A program made the position numbers and the translations under genes. 64,000 bases of DNA from assembly GCA_003990705.1 (NCBI GenBank), contig AP018318.1:5691001-5755000 (forward strand). Reading direction: 5' to 3'. How positions within the stretch are numbered: the stretch's first letter is position 1; each line of letters opens with the position of its first letter. Origin of the DNA: Nostoc sp. HK-01 (GTDB taxonomy: Bacteria > Cyanobacteriota > Cyanobacteriia > Cyanobacteriales > Nostocaceae). A model generated the notes under the pieces. The model was not told the origin of the DNA and made no database searches. It saw only the letters and a list, made by a program, of their open reading frames with translations. Positions 27,562 through 36,139 of the stretch are shown here, one piece after another.

Positions 27562-28509
27562 TGCTGATTCCGCCAAAGCCACAGCGCCCCACAGTGGTGC
27601 ATCATCTCCCAACGCAGCAGAAACAATTTCAAAATCTATTTCTGGTAATGCTGTTTCACGGGCTGTTTTTTGTACAGTATTCCACCAAATTTCTCCAGCT
27701 TTAGTTACACTACCACCTAAAATAAATCGTTGTGGGTTAATTAAATTCGCCACATTACCAATACCCACACCTAAAGCCCAAGCACCACTTTGCAAAATCT
27801 TGATTGCTAACTCATCTCTTTGAGTAGCTGCTTGACTGATAATTTGCCCAGTGATTAAATCTAAATTGTCATTCACTAAGCTGCGTAATTGTTTACCTTG
27901 TAATTGATTTGCTGGTTTGAATAAATACTCTTTAGCATCTTGAGCCATGTAAGGGCCTGATGCTAACCTTTCCACACATCCTTGCTTACCACATAAACAC
28001 ACTGGCCCCGCAGGATTGACAACTATGTGTCCAATTTCACCAGCCATACCTGCATTACCACGCCAAGGTTGACCATTGATTATCCAACCACCGCCAACGC
28101 CAGTGCTGATAGTAATGTAAAACAAGCTATTATATCCTTCACCAGCGCCAAAACGGTGTTCACCTAAAGCTGCAACATTAGCATCGTTATCTACAATGGC
28201 AGATATAGCAAATTCTTTTTCTAGCAAGTCTTTGAGAGGAAGATTTTCCCAGCCAGGAACGTGATGAGAAAGTCGCACAGTTCCGGTAGTAAAGTCCACA
28301 GGGCCGCCAAAACTAACCCCAATTGCATCGGGAGTTGCATCTTGCAGCAAACTATAAATGAGCGATCGCATAATTGCTAAATCAGTGGTAGCATTACCAT
28401 CTATGGGTGAGAGTCGACGTTCATAACGCAACCATTCACGGGAACCAAGTTGAGTTACTGCGGCGGCTAACTTAGTACCACCAAAATCTAAGGCTAGGAT
28501 AAGTGTCAT
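27547..28509 (-). CDS. ROK family sugar kinase (glucokinase-like)
   Basis: A 320-residue ROK kinase. The ATP-binding opening ILALDFGGTKLAAAV, the catalytic Asp in DNDANVAALGE, the glycine-rich ISTGVGGG, and the ROK signature with zinc ligands (GEIGH...CLCGKQGCVE) are visible. ROK proteins phosphorylate glucose, N-acetylmannosamine or related sugars; the substrate cannot be set from sequence alone. There is no DNA-binding domain, so it is a kinase and not a ROK repressor. Confidence 0.85.
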   Translation of the reverse strand: MTLILALDFGGTKLAAAVTQLGSREWLRYERRLSPIDGNATTDLAIMRSLIYSLLQDATPDAIGVSFGGPVDFTTGTVRLSHHVPGWENLPLKDLLEKEFAISAIVDNDANVAALGEHRFGAGEGYNSLFYITISTGVGGGWIINGQPWRGNAGMAGEIGHIVVNPAGPVCLCGKQGCVERLASGPYMAQDAKEYLFKPANQLQGKQLRSLVNDNLDLITGQIISQAATQRDELAIKILQSGAWALGVGIGNVANLINPQRFILGGSVTKAGEIWWNTVQKTARETALPEIDFEIVSAALGDDAPLWGAVALAESALISK

Positions 28510-28635
28510 TGGTCTTAAGAAGCTAAATGCGATCGCTTATTCAGCTTACTAGCGATTCATCTTGAAGATAACAATCATTAAGCAATATTTTTACTAGAGA
28601 CGTGAATCATCACGCCTCTATTTTCTGGAGTTTAT

Positions 28636-28965
28636 TTACCGATTTCTAGTTTCTAAATCTCTCAGATTTACTTGATTTTCTCGCTTACCAGTTTTAAGAG
28701 AATCATCGTAATTTTTAGCGGCTTGTGACTTTTGACGTTCTTTAGTGGTGTAATAAGGTTTGCTGCTAGGTTCAGTTCTGGCTATTCTCCGGTCTTTAGC
28801 AGTGTAATAAGGTGGTGCTGTTTCTATACTGTGATTTTTATCAGAATAATAACCATCAGCCAGTACAGAATTATTAGGTAAGCTCATCATTATAACTAAA
28901 CCAGCTAAGATGAACACAGCAATTTTGCGAATTAATTGATCAAGGACGCTTTGAATATTTAGCAT
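28636..28965 (-). CDS. Small exported protein with two PYYT repeats
   Basis: A 109-residue protein. A hydrophobic segment (about residues 14-32, IAVFILAGLVIMMSL) followed by a possible cleavage site after LAD or ADG suggests export. The mature part is basic, hydrophilic and contains two similar stretches, PPYYTAKDRRIA and KPYYTTKERQKS. No domain is recognised. It lies upstream of the ROK gene on the same strand, 126 bp apart. Confidence 0.55.
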   Translation of the reverse strand: MLNIQSVLDQLIRKIAVFILAGLVIMMSLPNNSVLADGYYSDKNHSIETAPPYYTAKDRRIARTEPSSKPYYTTKERQKSQAAKNYDDSLKTGKRENQVNLRDLETRNR

Positions 28966-29062
28966 AGGAAAAATTTCTCCTAGGTCTGAAACAAATGCCT
29001 AAATAGTAAAAAATACTTATTAGGCTAACGTCTTCCTCTAGGCTAATTGTGCATATATAAAA

Positions 29063-29089
29063 AGGAAGGTGAATATTGATCACCTTCCT
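29063..29089 (-). terminator. Terminator after the class I aldolase gene
   Basis: Hairpin with arms AGGAAGGTGA (29063-29072) and TCACCTTCCT (29080-29089) and A/T-rich flanks, 26 bp beyond the aldolase stop codon. Confidence 0.8.
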
Positions 29090-29114
29090 GAATTTATTAT
29101 CTAATTATGTAACT

Positions 29115-30197
29115 TTAAGCGATAGTTACATCCGGTGATAAATAAACATCTTGAATGGTGTGAAATAGTTTTACTCCTTCTTCAAACGGACGCTGAAAAG
29201 CTTTCCGCCCAGAAATTAATCCTGTACCACCAGCCCGTTTATTAATAACAGCAGTGCGTACTGCTTCAGCAAAATCACTTTTACCAGATGCACCACCAGA
29301 ATTAATTAATCCGGCTCTCCCAGCGTAGCAATTTAGCACTTGATAACGAGCTAAATCTATGGGGTGTTCAGTGGTTAATTCTGTATAAACTCGCTCATCT
29401 GTCTTGCCATAACTTTTACCTGTGGCTTTAACAACTGCACCATAACCATTGTTACATTCAGGTAATTTCTGTTTAATGATGTCGGCTTCAATGGTTACAC
29501 CTAAATGATTCGCTTGTCCAGTTAAGTCAGCAGCCAGATGATAATCTTTATCTTGTTTGAAAGCGTTATTACGTAGATAGCACCAAAGAATTGTCACCAT
29601 TCCTAATTCATGGGCGCGTGCAAAAGCATGACTAATTTCTTGAATTTGTCTGGTTGATTGGTCGGAACCAAAGTAAATTGTTGCGCCTACTGCTACTGCA
29701 CCTAAATTCCAAGCTTGCTCAACACTAGCAAATAATACTTGATCAAATTGATTGGGAAAGGTTAAGAGTTCGTTATGGTTGATTTTGGCAATAAACGGAA
29801 TTTTGTGAGCATATTTGCGTGAGACAATACCTAATACTCCCAGAGTTGTCGCAACGGCATTACATTCACCTGCGATCGCTAATTTAATGATATTTTCTGG
29901 GTCAAAGTATATGGGATTTGGCGCAAAAGATGCACCAGCCGAGTGTTCGATACCTTGGTCAACAGGCAAAATCGAGAGATAGCCTGTATTTGCCAGACGA
30001 CCAGTAGAATAAAGTTGTTGAAGATTACGCAAAACTTGAGGATTGCGATCGCTATTAAGCCAGACTCGATCTACAAAGTCTGGCCCTGGTAAATGCAATA
30101 AATCTTGAGAAACTTTGGCTTTGTAATTCAGCAGGTCTTCTGCTTCTTTTCCTAACAATGACTCGATAGAATTAGCCTCTACCAATGTAGTAGTCAT
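29115..30197 (-). CDS. fda: Class I fructose-bisphosphate aldolase (DhnA/FbaB type)
   Basis: A 360-residue aldolase of the archaeal/bacterial class I type that cleaves fructose-1,6-bisphosphate through a Schiff-base lysine. Recognisable segments are [29 protein letters not shown], the [13 protein letters not shown] strand with candidate Schiff-base lysine, and the phosphate loops [10 protein letters not shown] and [14 protein letters not shown]. Cyanobacteria usually also carry a class II enzyme, so this is probably the secondary form. It is transcribed alone. Confidence 0.9.
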   Translation of the reverse strand: MTTTLVEANSIESLLGKEAEDLLNYKAKVSQDLLHLPGPDFVDRVWLNSDRNPQVLRNLQQLYSTGRLANTGYLSILPVDQGIEHSAGASFAPNPIYFDPENIIKLAIAGECNAVATTLGVLGIVSRKYAHKIPFIAKINHNELLTFPNQFDQVLFASVEQAWNLGAVAVGATIYFGSDQSTRQIQEISHAFARAHELGMVTILWCYLRNNAFKQDKDYHLAADLTGQANHLGVTIEADIIKQKLPECNNGYGAVVKATGKSYGKTDERVYTELTTEHPIDLARYQVLNCYAGRAGLINSGGASGKSDFAEAVRTAVINKRAGGTGLISGRKAFQRPFEEGVKLFHTIQDVYLSPDVTIA

Positions 30198-30650
30198 AGC
30201 ACTTTCCTCAAACTTGAGAAAATAAGTTTGCCTTTACGATAGCATTCTGACATTTTATCTCTTAGATGATTGACTATCTCAGCAAAAACTTATTTTGGAT
30301 ACTTAAATATATTGTTTATATTTATTTGAAGAAAAATCTTAATAAAAAGGCAGATAAACACTGATAATGTATCTGTGCTTATCCGTAGATAATAGTAAGT
30401 TAAGTAGGATTCTAGCCGATTATTTAATATTATATTTACTTTTGCTAACTAGCTATATACCAAAAGAGACAAATACTGATACCTATAAACTTCCTCAATT
30501 CAGAAAGCAATATTATTAGCATCTATCAAAAGTTATATTTACTCGTACAACATCAGCGACAAAAATCAAAATAAAGATTAATTAGGTAGATTTAAATGCT
30601 GTGCTTAAATCTGGCAAATTAGTTTTATCAGAGTAATTATATATTTAGTT
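30198..30650. other. Divergent intergenic region, AT-rich
   Basis: A 453-bp AT-rich stretch between the divergent aldolase and molybdoenzyme genes. It must hold both promoters. No convincing gene, repeat or operator was seen. Confidence 0.5.
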
Positions 30651-32876
30651 ATGTTACCTAAACCGAAGAAATATTGGACACCCCAGCACTGGGCAAGTTG
30701 GAAGCCTTTTGGCATTGGCGAACAGTATCCCAACAACTATTGGGAGGTATTTCGGGCGATTTGGCTATCACGCCACAAACTACCATACACCTGGAAGATT
30801 CTTAATCGAGGTGTGTGTGATGGCTGTGCTTTAGGCACCACTGGTATGAAAGATTGGACACTCGATGGCATTCATCTCTGCAATGTTCGGTTGCGGTTAT
30901 TGCAGATGAATACTATGCCAGCGTTTGACCCGCATCTACTGCAAGATGTATCACAATTACAAACCCTAAAAAGTTCTCAATTACGTAACTTGGGGCGGCT
31001 TCCCTATCCCATGATGCGCCAACATGGCGAAAAAGGTTTTCGTCGAGTTAGCTGGGATGAAGCTTTAGATCTCATTGCCAGTCGTATCCGCGCCACTACT
31101 CCCGATAGGCTCAGTTTTTACATTACCAGTCGCGGGACTGTCAACGAAACTTATTACACCACCCAAAAAGCAGTACGCGCAATGGGTTGTAATAATATTG
31201 ATAATGCCGCCCGTATTTGTCATTCTCCGAGTACCGCTGGGCTGAAAAGCTCACTGGGTGCAGGGGCGACGACTTGTTCTTATAAAGATTGGATTGGTAC
31301 GGATTTATTAGTGTTTATTGGTTCTAATGTCGCTAATAATCAACCAGTCACGGTGAAATATCTCCACTACGCCAAAAAAGCTGGTACGAAAATTGTCGTG
31401 ATTAATACCTATCGTGAACCAGGAATGGAACGGTATTGGGTGCCTTCCATTATCGAAAGTGCTTTGTTTGGCACTAAGTTTGCCGAAGATTTCTTTTTGG
31501 TAAACACTGGTGGTGATATGGCATTTTTGAATGGGACAATCAAACACTTAATTGCCTATGGATGGGTAGACCAATCATTTATAGATAGTTACACCACAGG
31601 CTTTGCCGAACTGAAAGCATCTTTAGAACAACAATCTTGGGAAGAATTAGAAAGACTTTCTGGTGCATCTCGTTATGATATGCACGCCTTTGCCCAAATG
31701 GTTGCAGCCGCTAATAAAGCTGTGTTTGTGTGGAGTATGGGCATTACGCAACATGAATGTGGTGAAGATAATGTCCGTAGTATTATCAATTTAGCGCTGA
31801 CTAAAGGTTTTGTTGGGCGAGAAGGCTGTGGTTTGATGCCTATTCGCGGCCATTCTGGGGTGCAAGGCGGTGCAGAGATGGGATGTTACGCCACGGTGTT
31901 TCCTGGTGGTAAACCGATTAACCCAGAAAATGCTGCCCATTTGAGTCAACAGTGGGGTTTTGAAGTACCTAGCACCACAGGGTTAATCGCACCACAAATG
32001 ATTGATGCGGCTTACGACAAGCAGTTAGATGTATTGTTCTCGGTGGGAGGGAATTTTTTAGAAGTTTTACCAGAACCAGATTATGTGGAAGGCGCTTTGC
32101 AAAATTTACCGCTGCGGGTGCATCTGGATATTGTGCTTTCTAGCCAAATGTTAGTCGAACCAGCAGACACAGTGGTGTTGTTACCAGCCACAACGCGCTA
32201 TGAAGTACCAGGAGGAGTGACGGAAACCACCACCGAACGGCGAATAATTTTCAGCCCAGAAATACCTGGCCCCCGTATTGGCGAGGCGCAGCCGGAGTGG
32301 GAGGTGTTTATGGAATTAGCCAAGCGGGTGCGGCCAGATTTGGCGGAGAAGATTGATTTTCAGGATACTGCGGCTATTCGCCAGGAAATTGCCCAAGTTG
32401 TGCCGTTATATGCAGGTATTCAACACTTACAGCAAGCAGGCGATCAATTTCAATATGGTGGTTCGCATCTGTGCTTTGGCTGGAATTTCGCTACACCAGA
32501 TGGTAAAGCTCATTTTACGCCTTTATCTCCCGCAGTCAAAAAAATACCAGAAGGCTGTTTTTTGGTGTCTACACGTCGCGGTAAGCAGTTTAATAGTATG
32601 GTGCAAGAACGCAAAGATGCCATTACTGGTGCATTCCGTGAGGCGGTGTTAATCAATGGGGCTGATGCAGCTAAGTTGAATTTACAAGATGGGGATGAGG
32701 TAATTTTGCAGAATGAATTGGGTGAGTTACCGGGAAAAATTTATATTGCACCAATTCAGAGAGGAAATTTACAGGTTCATTGGCCAGAGGGAAATGTATT
32801 GCTTGATAAAAGTAAGCGATCGCTAGAAGGAGTACCAGATTACAATGCTGTCGTAAGGCTGGAAAAACGCAATTAA
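30651..32876 (+). CDS. FdhF/YdeP-type molybdopterin oxidoreductase
   Basis: A 741-residue member of the bis-MGD molybdoenzyme superfamily, YdeP/Fdhalpha-like branch. The N-terminal CDGCALG...HLCNVR cysteines could hold an Fe-S cluster. RRVSWDEALDLIASRIR, NNIDNAARICHSPS and MPIRGHSGVQGG match the cofactor-binding domains, and the C terminus has the QFNSM-type MopB domain. The substrate is unknown; YdeP is linked to acid resistance in enterobacteria. No partner electron-transfer subunit or molybdenum cofactor gene lies beside it. The next gene follows after 21 bp on the same strand. Confidence 0.82.
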   Translation: MLPKPKKYWTPQHWASWKPFGIGEQYPNNYWEVFRAIWLSRHKLPYTWKILNRGVCDGCALGTTGMKDWTLDGIHLCNVRLRLLQMNTMPAFDPHLLQDVSQLQTLKSSQLRNLGRLPYPMMRQHGEKGFRRVSWDEALDLIASRIRATTPDRLSFYITSRGTVNETYYTTQKAVRAMGCNNIDNAARICHSPSTAGLKSSLGAGATTCSYKDWIGTDLLVFIGSNVANNQPVTVKYLHYAKKAGTKIVVINTYREPGMERYWVPSIIESALFGTKFAEDFFLVNTGGDMAFLNGTIKHLIAYGWVDQSFIDSYTTGFAELKASLEQQSWEELERLSGASRYDMHAFAQMVAAANKAVFVWSMGITQHECGEDNVRSIINLALTKGFVGREGCGLMPIRGHSGVQGGAEMGCYATVFPGGKPINPENAAHLSQQWGFEVPSTTGLIAPQMIDAAYDKQLDVLFSVGGNFLEVLPEPDYVEGALQNLPLRVHLDIVLSSQMLVEPADTVVLLPATTRYEVPGGVTETTTERRIIFSPEIPGPRIGEAQPEWEVFMELAKRVRPDLAEKIDFQDTAAIRQEIAQVVPLYAGIQHLQQAGDQFQYGGSHLCFGWNFATPDGKAHFTPLSPAVKKIPEGCFLVSTRRGKQFNSMVQERKDAITGAFREAVLINGADAAKLNLQDGDEVILQNELGELPGKIYIAPIQRGNLQVHWPEGNVLLDKSKRSLEGVPDYNAVVRLEKRN

Positions 32877-32897
32877 ATCATATTCCAGAATATCAAT

Positions 32898-33686
32898 ATG
32901 CTAGGAGCGATCGCAGGTGACATCATTGGTTCGGTATATGAAGTTAACAATATCAAAACCAAGGATTTTCCTCTATTTGACAGGCAATGTCGTTTCACTG
33001 ATGATACTGTGCTAACAGTGGCAGTGGCAGAAATAATTCTGGATGGCGGTAATTTACTAGATAGCAATCAATACATTGAGCAATTTAAGTCTTATTTCCG
33101 TCGCTATCCTTACGCTGGTTATGGCAGTACTTTTAGAACTTGGGCAAACTCTAGTAGTAGTGAGCCATACAATAGTTGGGGTAATGGTTCGGCTATGCGC
33201 GTCAGTCCCATTGCATTTGCCTTGAATGACTTAGCTACTGTACTGCAAGCCGCTAAAAGTTGTGCCGAAGTTACTCATAATCATCCTGAAGGTATCAAAG
33301 GCGCTCAAGCCACAGCAGCAGCCATTTTTCTGGCTCGCACAGGCTACGATAAACCTGCAATCAAAGCTTATATTCAAACTAATTTTGGCTACGATTTAGA
33401 AATTACCCTTGATCAAATTAGACCGACTTACAAATTTGATGTTTCTTGTCAAGGTTCCGTCCCCCCAGCAATTATCGCCTTTTTAGAATCTACCGATTAC
33501 GAAGATGCAATTCGCAATGCAATTTCTGTTGGTGGTGACAGTGACACTATTGCTTGTATTACAGGTGGGATTGCCCAAGCATATTATCATGGCTTACCAA
33601 AAGCGATCGCTGAACAAACACTATCTCATTTAAACGAACATTTATACACAATTACTGAGAAGTTTATGTTGCAATACTGTGCTTAG
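32898..33686 (+). CDS. ADP-ribosylglycohydrolase family protein
   Basis: A 262-residue ARH/DraG-type hydrolase that removes ADP-ribose from proteins or small molecules using two Mg ions. Metal-site motifs are FTDDTVLT near residue 32 and GGDSDTIACITGGIA near 216. The N terminus MLGAIAGDIIGS is typical. The target is not known; the nearest characterised relatives de-ADP-ribosylate arginine or serine. It may be cotranscribed with the preceding molybdoenzyme gene. Confidence 0.9.
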   Translation: MLGAIAGDIIGSVYEVNNIKTKDFPLFDRQCRFTDDTVLTVAVAEIILDGGNLLDSNQYIEQFKSYFRRYPYAGYGSTFRTWANSSSSEPYNSWGNGSAMRVSPIAFALNDLATVLQAAKSCAEVTHNHPEGIKGAQATAAAIFLARTGYDKPAIKAYIQTNFGYDLEITLDQIRPTYKFDVSCQGSVPPAIIAFLESTDYEDAIRNAISVGGDSDTIACITGGIAQAYYHGLPKAIAEQTLSHLNEHLYTITEKFMLQYCA

Positions 33687-34163
33687 GATTTATGAATTCA
33701 GAATTGCTCAGTCTGCCGCACTTTAGCTATCACTACTCCCTAATATCAAACATCTTGCTTCCGTATTAAATTTATCGGATAATTTATATCGATTTGTTGC
33801 AATTTTTAGTTCAATGCACACATTAACTCATCATCAAACATATATATCACGAGCTTTTACAGCCTGTTCACTATTTTCTGCCATCAATTTCTAATTCTTC
33901 CCCCTTAGTTATGACCATTAGTTAGGTGTCTTAACCTTTGAGTTAAATAGTTCAAATATTGCCATAAATAAGTTATGCACTTATTTGACTAGAAAATGAT
34001 AGGATAATGGCGTTAAAACTTGTTTCATATTTTAATTAAAACCAGAGTCAATCGCAGACAAATCCACCTATATTCCTATTGAAAATTTTATTTTATTAGA
34101 CGTATATCAACATTTTATAAGTTTTTGTTATGCCTCATTCCCCTCTGGGCTGAACTAACAAAT
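33687..34163. other. Intergenic region before the kinase gene
   Basis: A 477-bp AT-rich stretch with no supported gene or clear structured element. An in-frame extension of the kinase (from 34125) exists but is not family-like. It presumably carries the kinase promoter. Confidence 0.5.
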
Positions 34164-35945
34164 ATGGACTTCATCGGCGAACTACTAGATAAACGCTACA
34201 AAATTGTCAAAAAATTAGGTGAAGGAAACTTTGGTGAAACCTATTTAGCAAGGGATCTCAAACGTCCTAGTAAACCTATATGTGTAGTGAAGCGACTGAA
34301 GCCAAAGCATACCCATCCGAGAGTTATGGAATTGTTTGAGCAAGAAGCCGTAATCTTGGAAAAACTGGGCGAACATCCCCAAATTCCCCGCCTACTGGCT
34401 CATTGTGCGATTAATAATGACTTATTTATTATCCAAGACTATGTGGAAGGACATACCCTGAGAAAAGAAATTGTTCCAAATAGGCAAATGACAGAAACTG
34501 ATGTCACAAAGTTGCTGCATGACATTTTAGAAGTTTTGGTCTTTGTGCATCAAAACAACGTCATTCACCGGGATATCAAACCCGAAAATATCATGCGGCG
34601 TAAACATGATCATCAGATTATGTTGATTGACTTTGGTTCTGTGAGAGAACTTGGCACCATCTCAATTGATGTATATAAAATGATTCGTACTAGTGTGGTG
34701 GTTGGTACTCCAGGCTACATTCCCACAGAACAAGCCAAAGGTAAACCACGGTTATGCAGCGACATCTATGCTTTAGGGATGATGGCTATTGAAGCTTTAA
34801 CCGGGATTTCTCCCCATCTGCTACAAGAAGATCCTGACACAGGAAAAACGATCTGGCGAGACTATGTAAAAGTCAGTGATTCTTTCGCTGATATTATCGA
34901 AACAATGATATGCGATCGCTACACTTCGCGCTATCCATCCGCAACTGAAGCATTGCAAGCACTGACCGCAACTCAAGAATTACCATTCTCTGCTGTATTA
35001 TCTCCACCACTCAACTTCAATCCCCCAGTAGAATCACAATTAAGTTTAGAACCAGAGCTAGAGACAATTTTCTTACCTTTAGAACAATTTGAGTTTGAAA
35101 TAGCGAATATTTCTGAGAAAAAATGGGTTGGTTCTAAACCAACTTATGAAGTTAACCATTATTCTGACTCGGCGCAATGTTATATCGAAGATTTAAGCAA
35201 TGACATTTCCTTGGCAATGGTATCTATTCCGGGGGGACAATTTTTGATGGGTTCTCCAGATGATGAAACAGAAAGATTTGATACCGAGAGTCCCCAGCAT
35301 CTTGTCAAAATTTCCCCCTTCTTTATGAGTAAATTTCCTATCACCCAAGCACAATGGCAAGCCGTTGCTGCACTTTCACCCATTAACCGCCACCTCGATT
35401 CCACACCAGCTAATGTTAAAGGCGCAAATCGTCCTGTCGAGCAAGTTTCTTGGGAAGATGCAGTAGAATTTTGTGCTAGGCTTTGTCAAAAAACGGGGAG
35501 AAAATATCGCCTACCCAGCGAAGCTGAGTGGGAATACGCCTGTCGCGCCAAAACCACTACACCTTTTTATTTTGGTGAAACACTCCTACCTAGCTTGGCT
35601 AACTATAACAACAGTTCTCTTTATAGTGCTGACCCAGGAAATCATTGGCAAACAACTATAGTTGGCAGTTTTCCCGCCAATGCTTTTGGATTGTATGATA
35701 TGCACGGTAATGTCTGGGAGTGGTGCGGAGATCATTGGCACGAAAATTATCAAGGCGCACCTGTGGATGGTAATGTGTGGCTATCTAACAATGATTTTAA
35801 ATCGCGCGTGATTCGCGGCGGCTCTTGGAAAAGCTCTCCGCGTTTATGTCGCTCTGCTTATCGTAGCTGGAATCCTCAAGATGGTCGAGGCAACCTTTTA
35901 GGTTTTCGGGTTGCTGTTTCTTTATCAGGTTTTTCATATCAGTAA
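34164..35945 (+). CDS. Ser/Thr protein kinase fused to a formylglycine-generating-enzyme-like (SUMF1) domain
   Basis: A 593-residue protein starting at ATG 34164. Residues about 10-270 are a Hanks-type kinase: GEGNFGETYLA (glycine loop), VVKRLK (ATP Lys), HRDIKPENIM (catalytic Asp) and LIDFGS. An unstructured linker leads to a C-terminal FGE-sulfatase domain (about 340-593: VSIPGGQFLMGS, PVEQVSWEDAVEFC, RLPSEAEWEYACR, DMHGNVWEWCGD, RGGSWKS). The same domain pair occurs in other cyanobacterial kinases. The FGE part may sense or bind ligands; there is no evidence here for sulfatase activation. No membrane segment is evident. Confidence 0.87.
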   Translation: MDFIGELLDKRYKIVKKLGEGNFGETYLARDLKRPSKPICVVKRLKPKHTHPRVMELFEQEAVILEKLGEHPQIPRLLAHCAINNDLFIIQDYVEGHTLRKEIVPNRQMTETDVTKLLHDILEVLVFVHQNNVIHRDIKPENIMRRKHDHQIMLIDFGSVRELGTISIDVYKMIRTSVVVGTPGYIPTEQAKGKPRLCSDIYALGMMAIEALTGISPHLLQEDPDTGKTIWRDYVKVSDSFADIIETMICDRYTSRYPSATEALQALTATQELPFSAVLSPPLNFNPPVESQLSLEPELETIFLPLEQFEFEIANISEKKWVGSKPTYEVNHYSDSAQCYIEDLSNDISLAMVSIPGGQFLMGSPDDETERFDTESPQHLVKISPFFMSKFPITQAQWQAVAALSPINRHLDSTPANVKGANRPVEQVSWEDAVEFCARLCQKTGRKYRLPSEAEWEYACRAKTTTPFYFGETLLPSLANYNNSSLYSADPGNHWQTTIVGSFPANAFGLYDMHGNVWEWCGDHWHENYQGAPVDGNVWLSNNDFKSRVIRGGSWKSSPRLCRSAYRSWNPQDGRGNLLGFRVAVSLSGFSYQ

Positions 35946-36139
35946 CTAAAAAAGTACAATCTTAGCAAGAATTCGTAATTTATTATTAAGTAAATTGCTT
36001 GACCAAACTGAATAAATTTGGCTCAAATCTTGAAAATTTCAGCAAAATTATACATTGACAAAAGTAGTATTATCTCAATTCTCAGTAAGCTTGATGTCTC
36101 AATAAGAGTCGGTTCCCTATACCTGCCACTTTATGGCCA

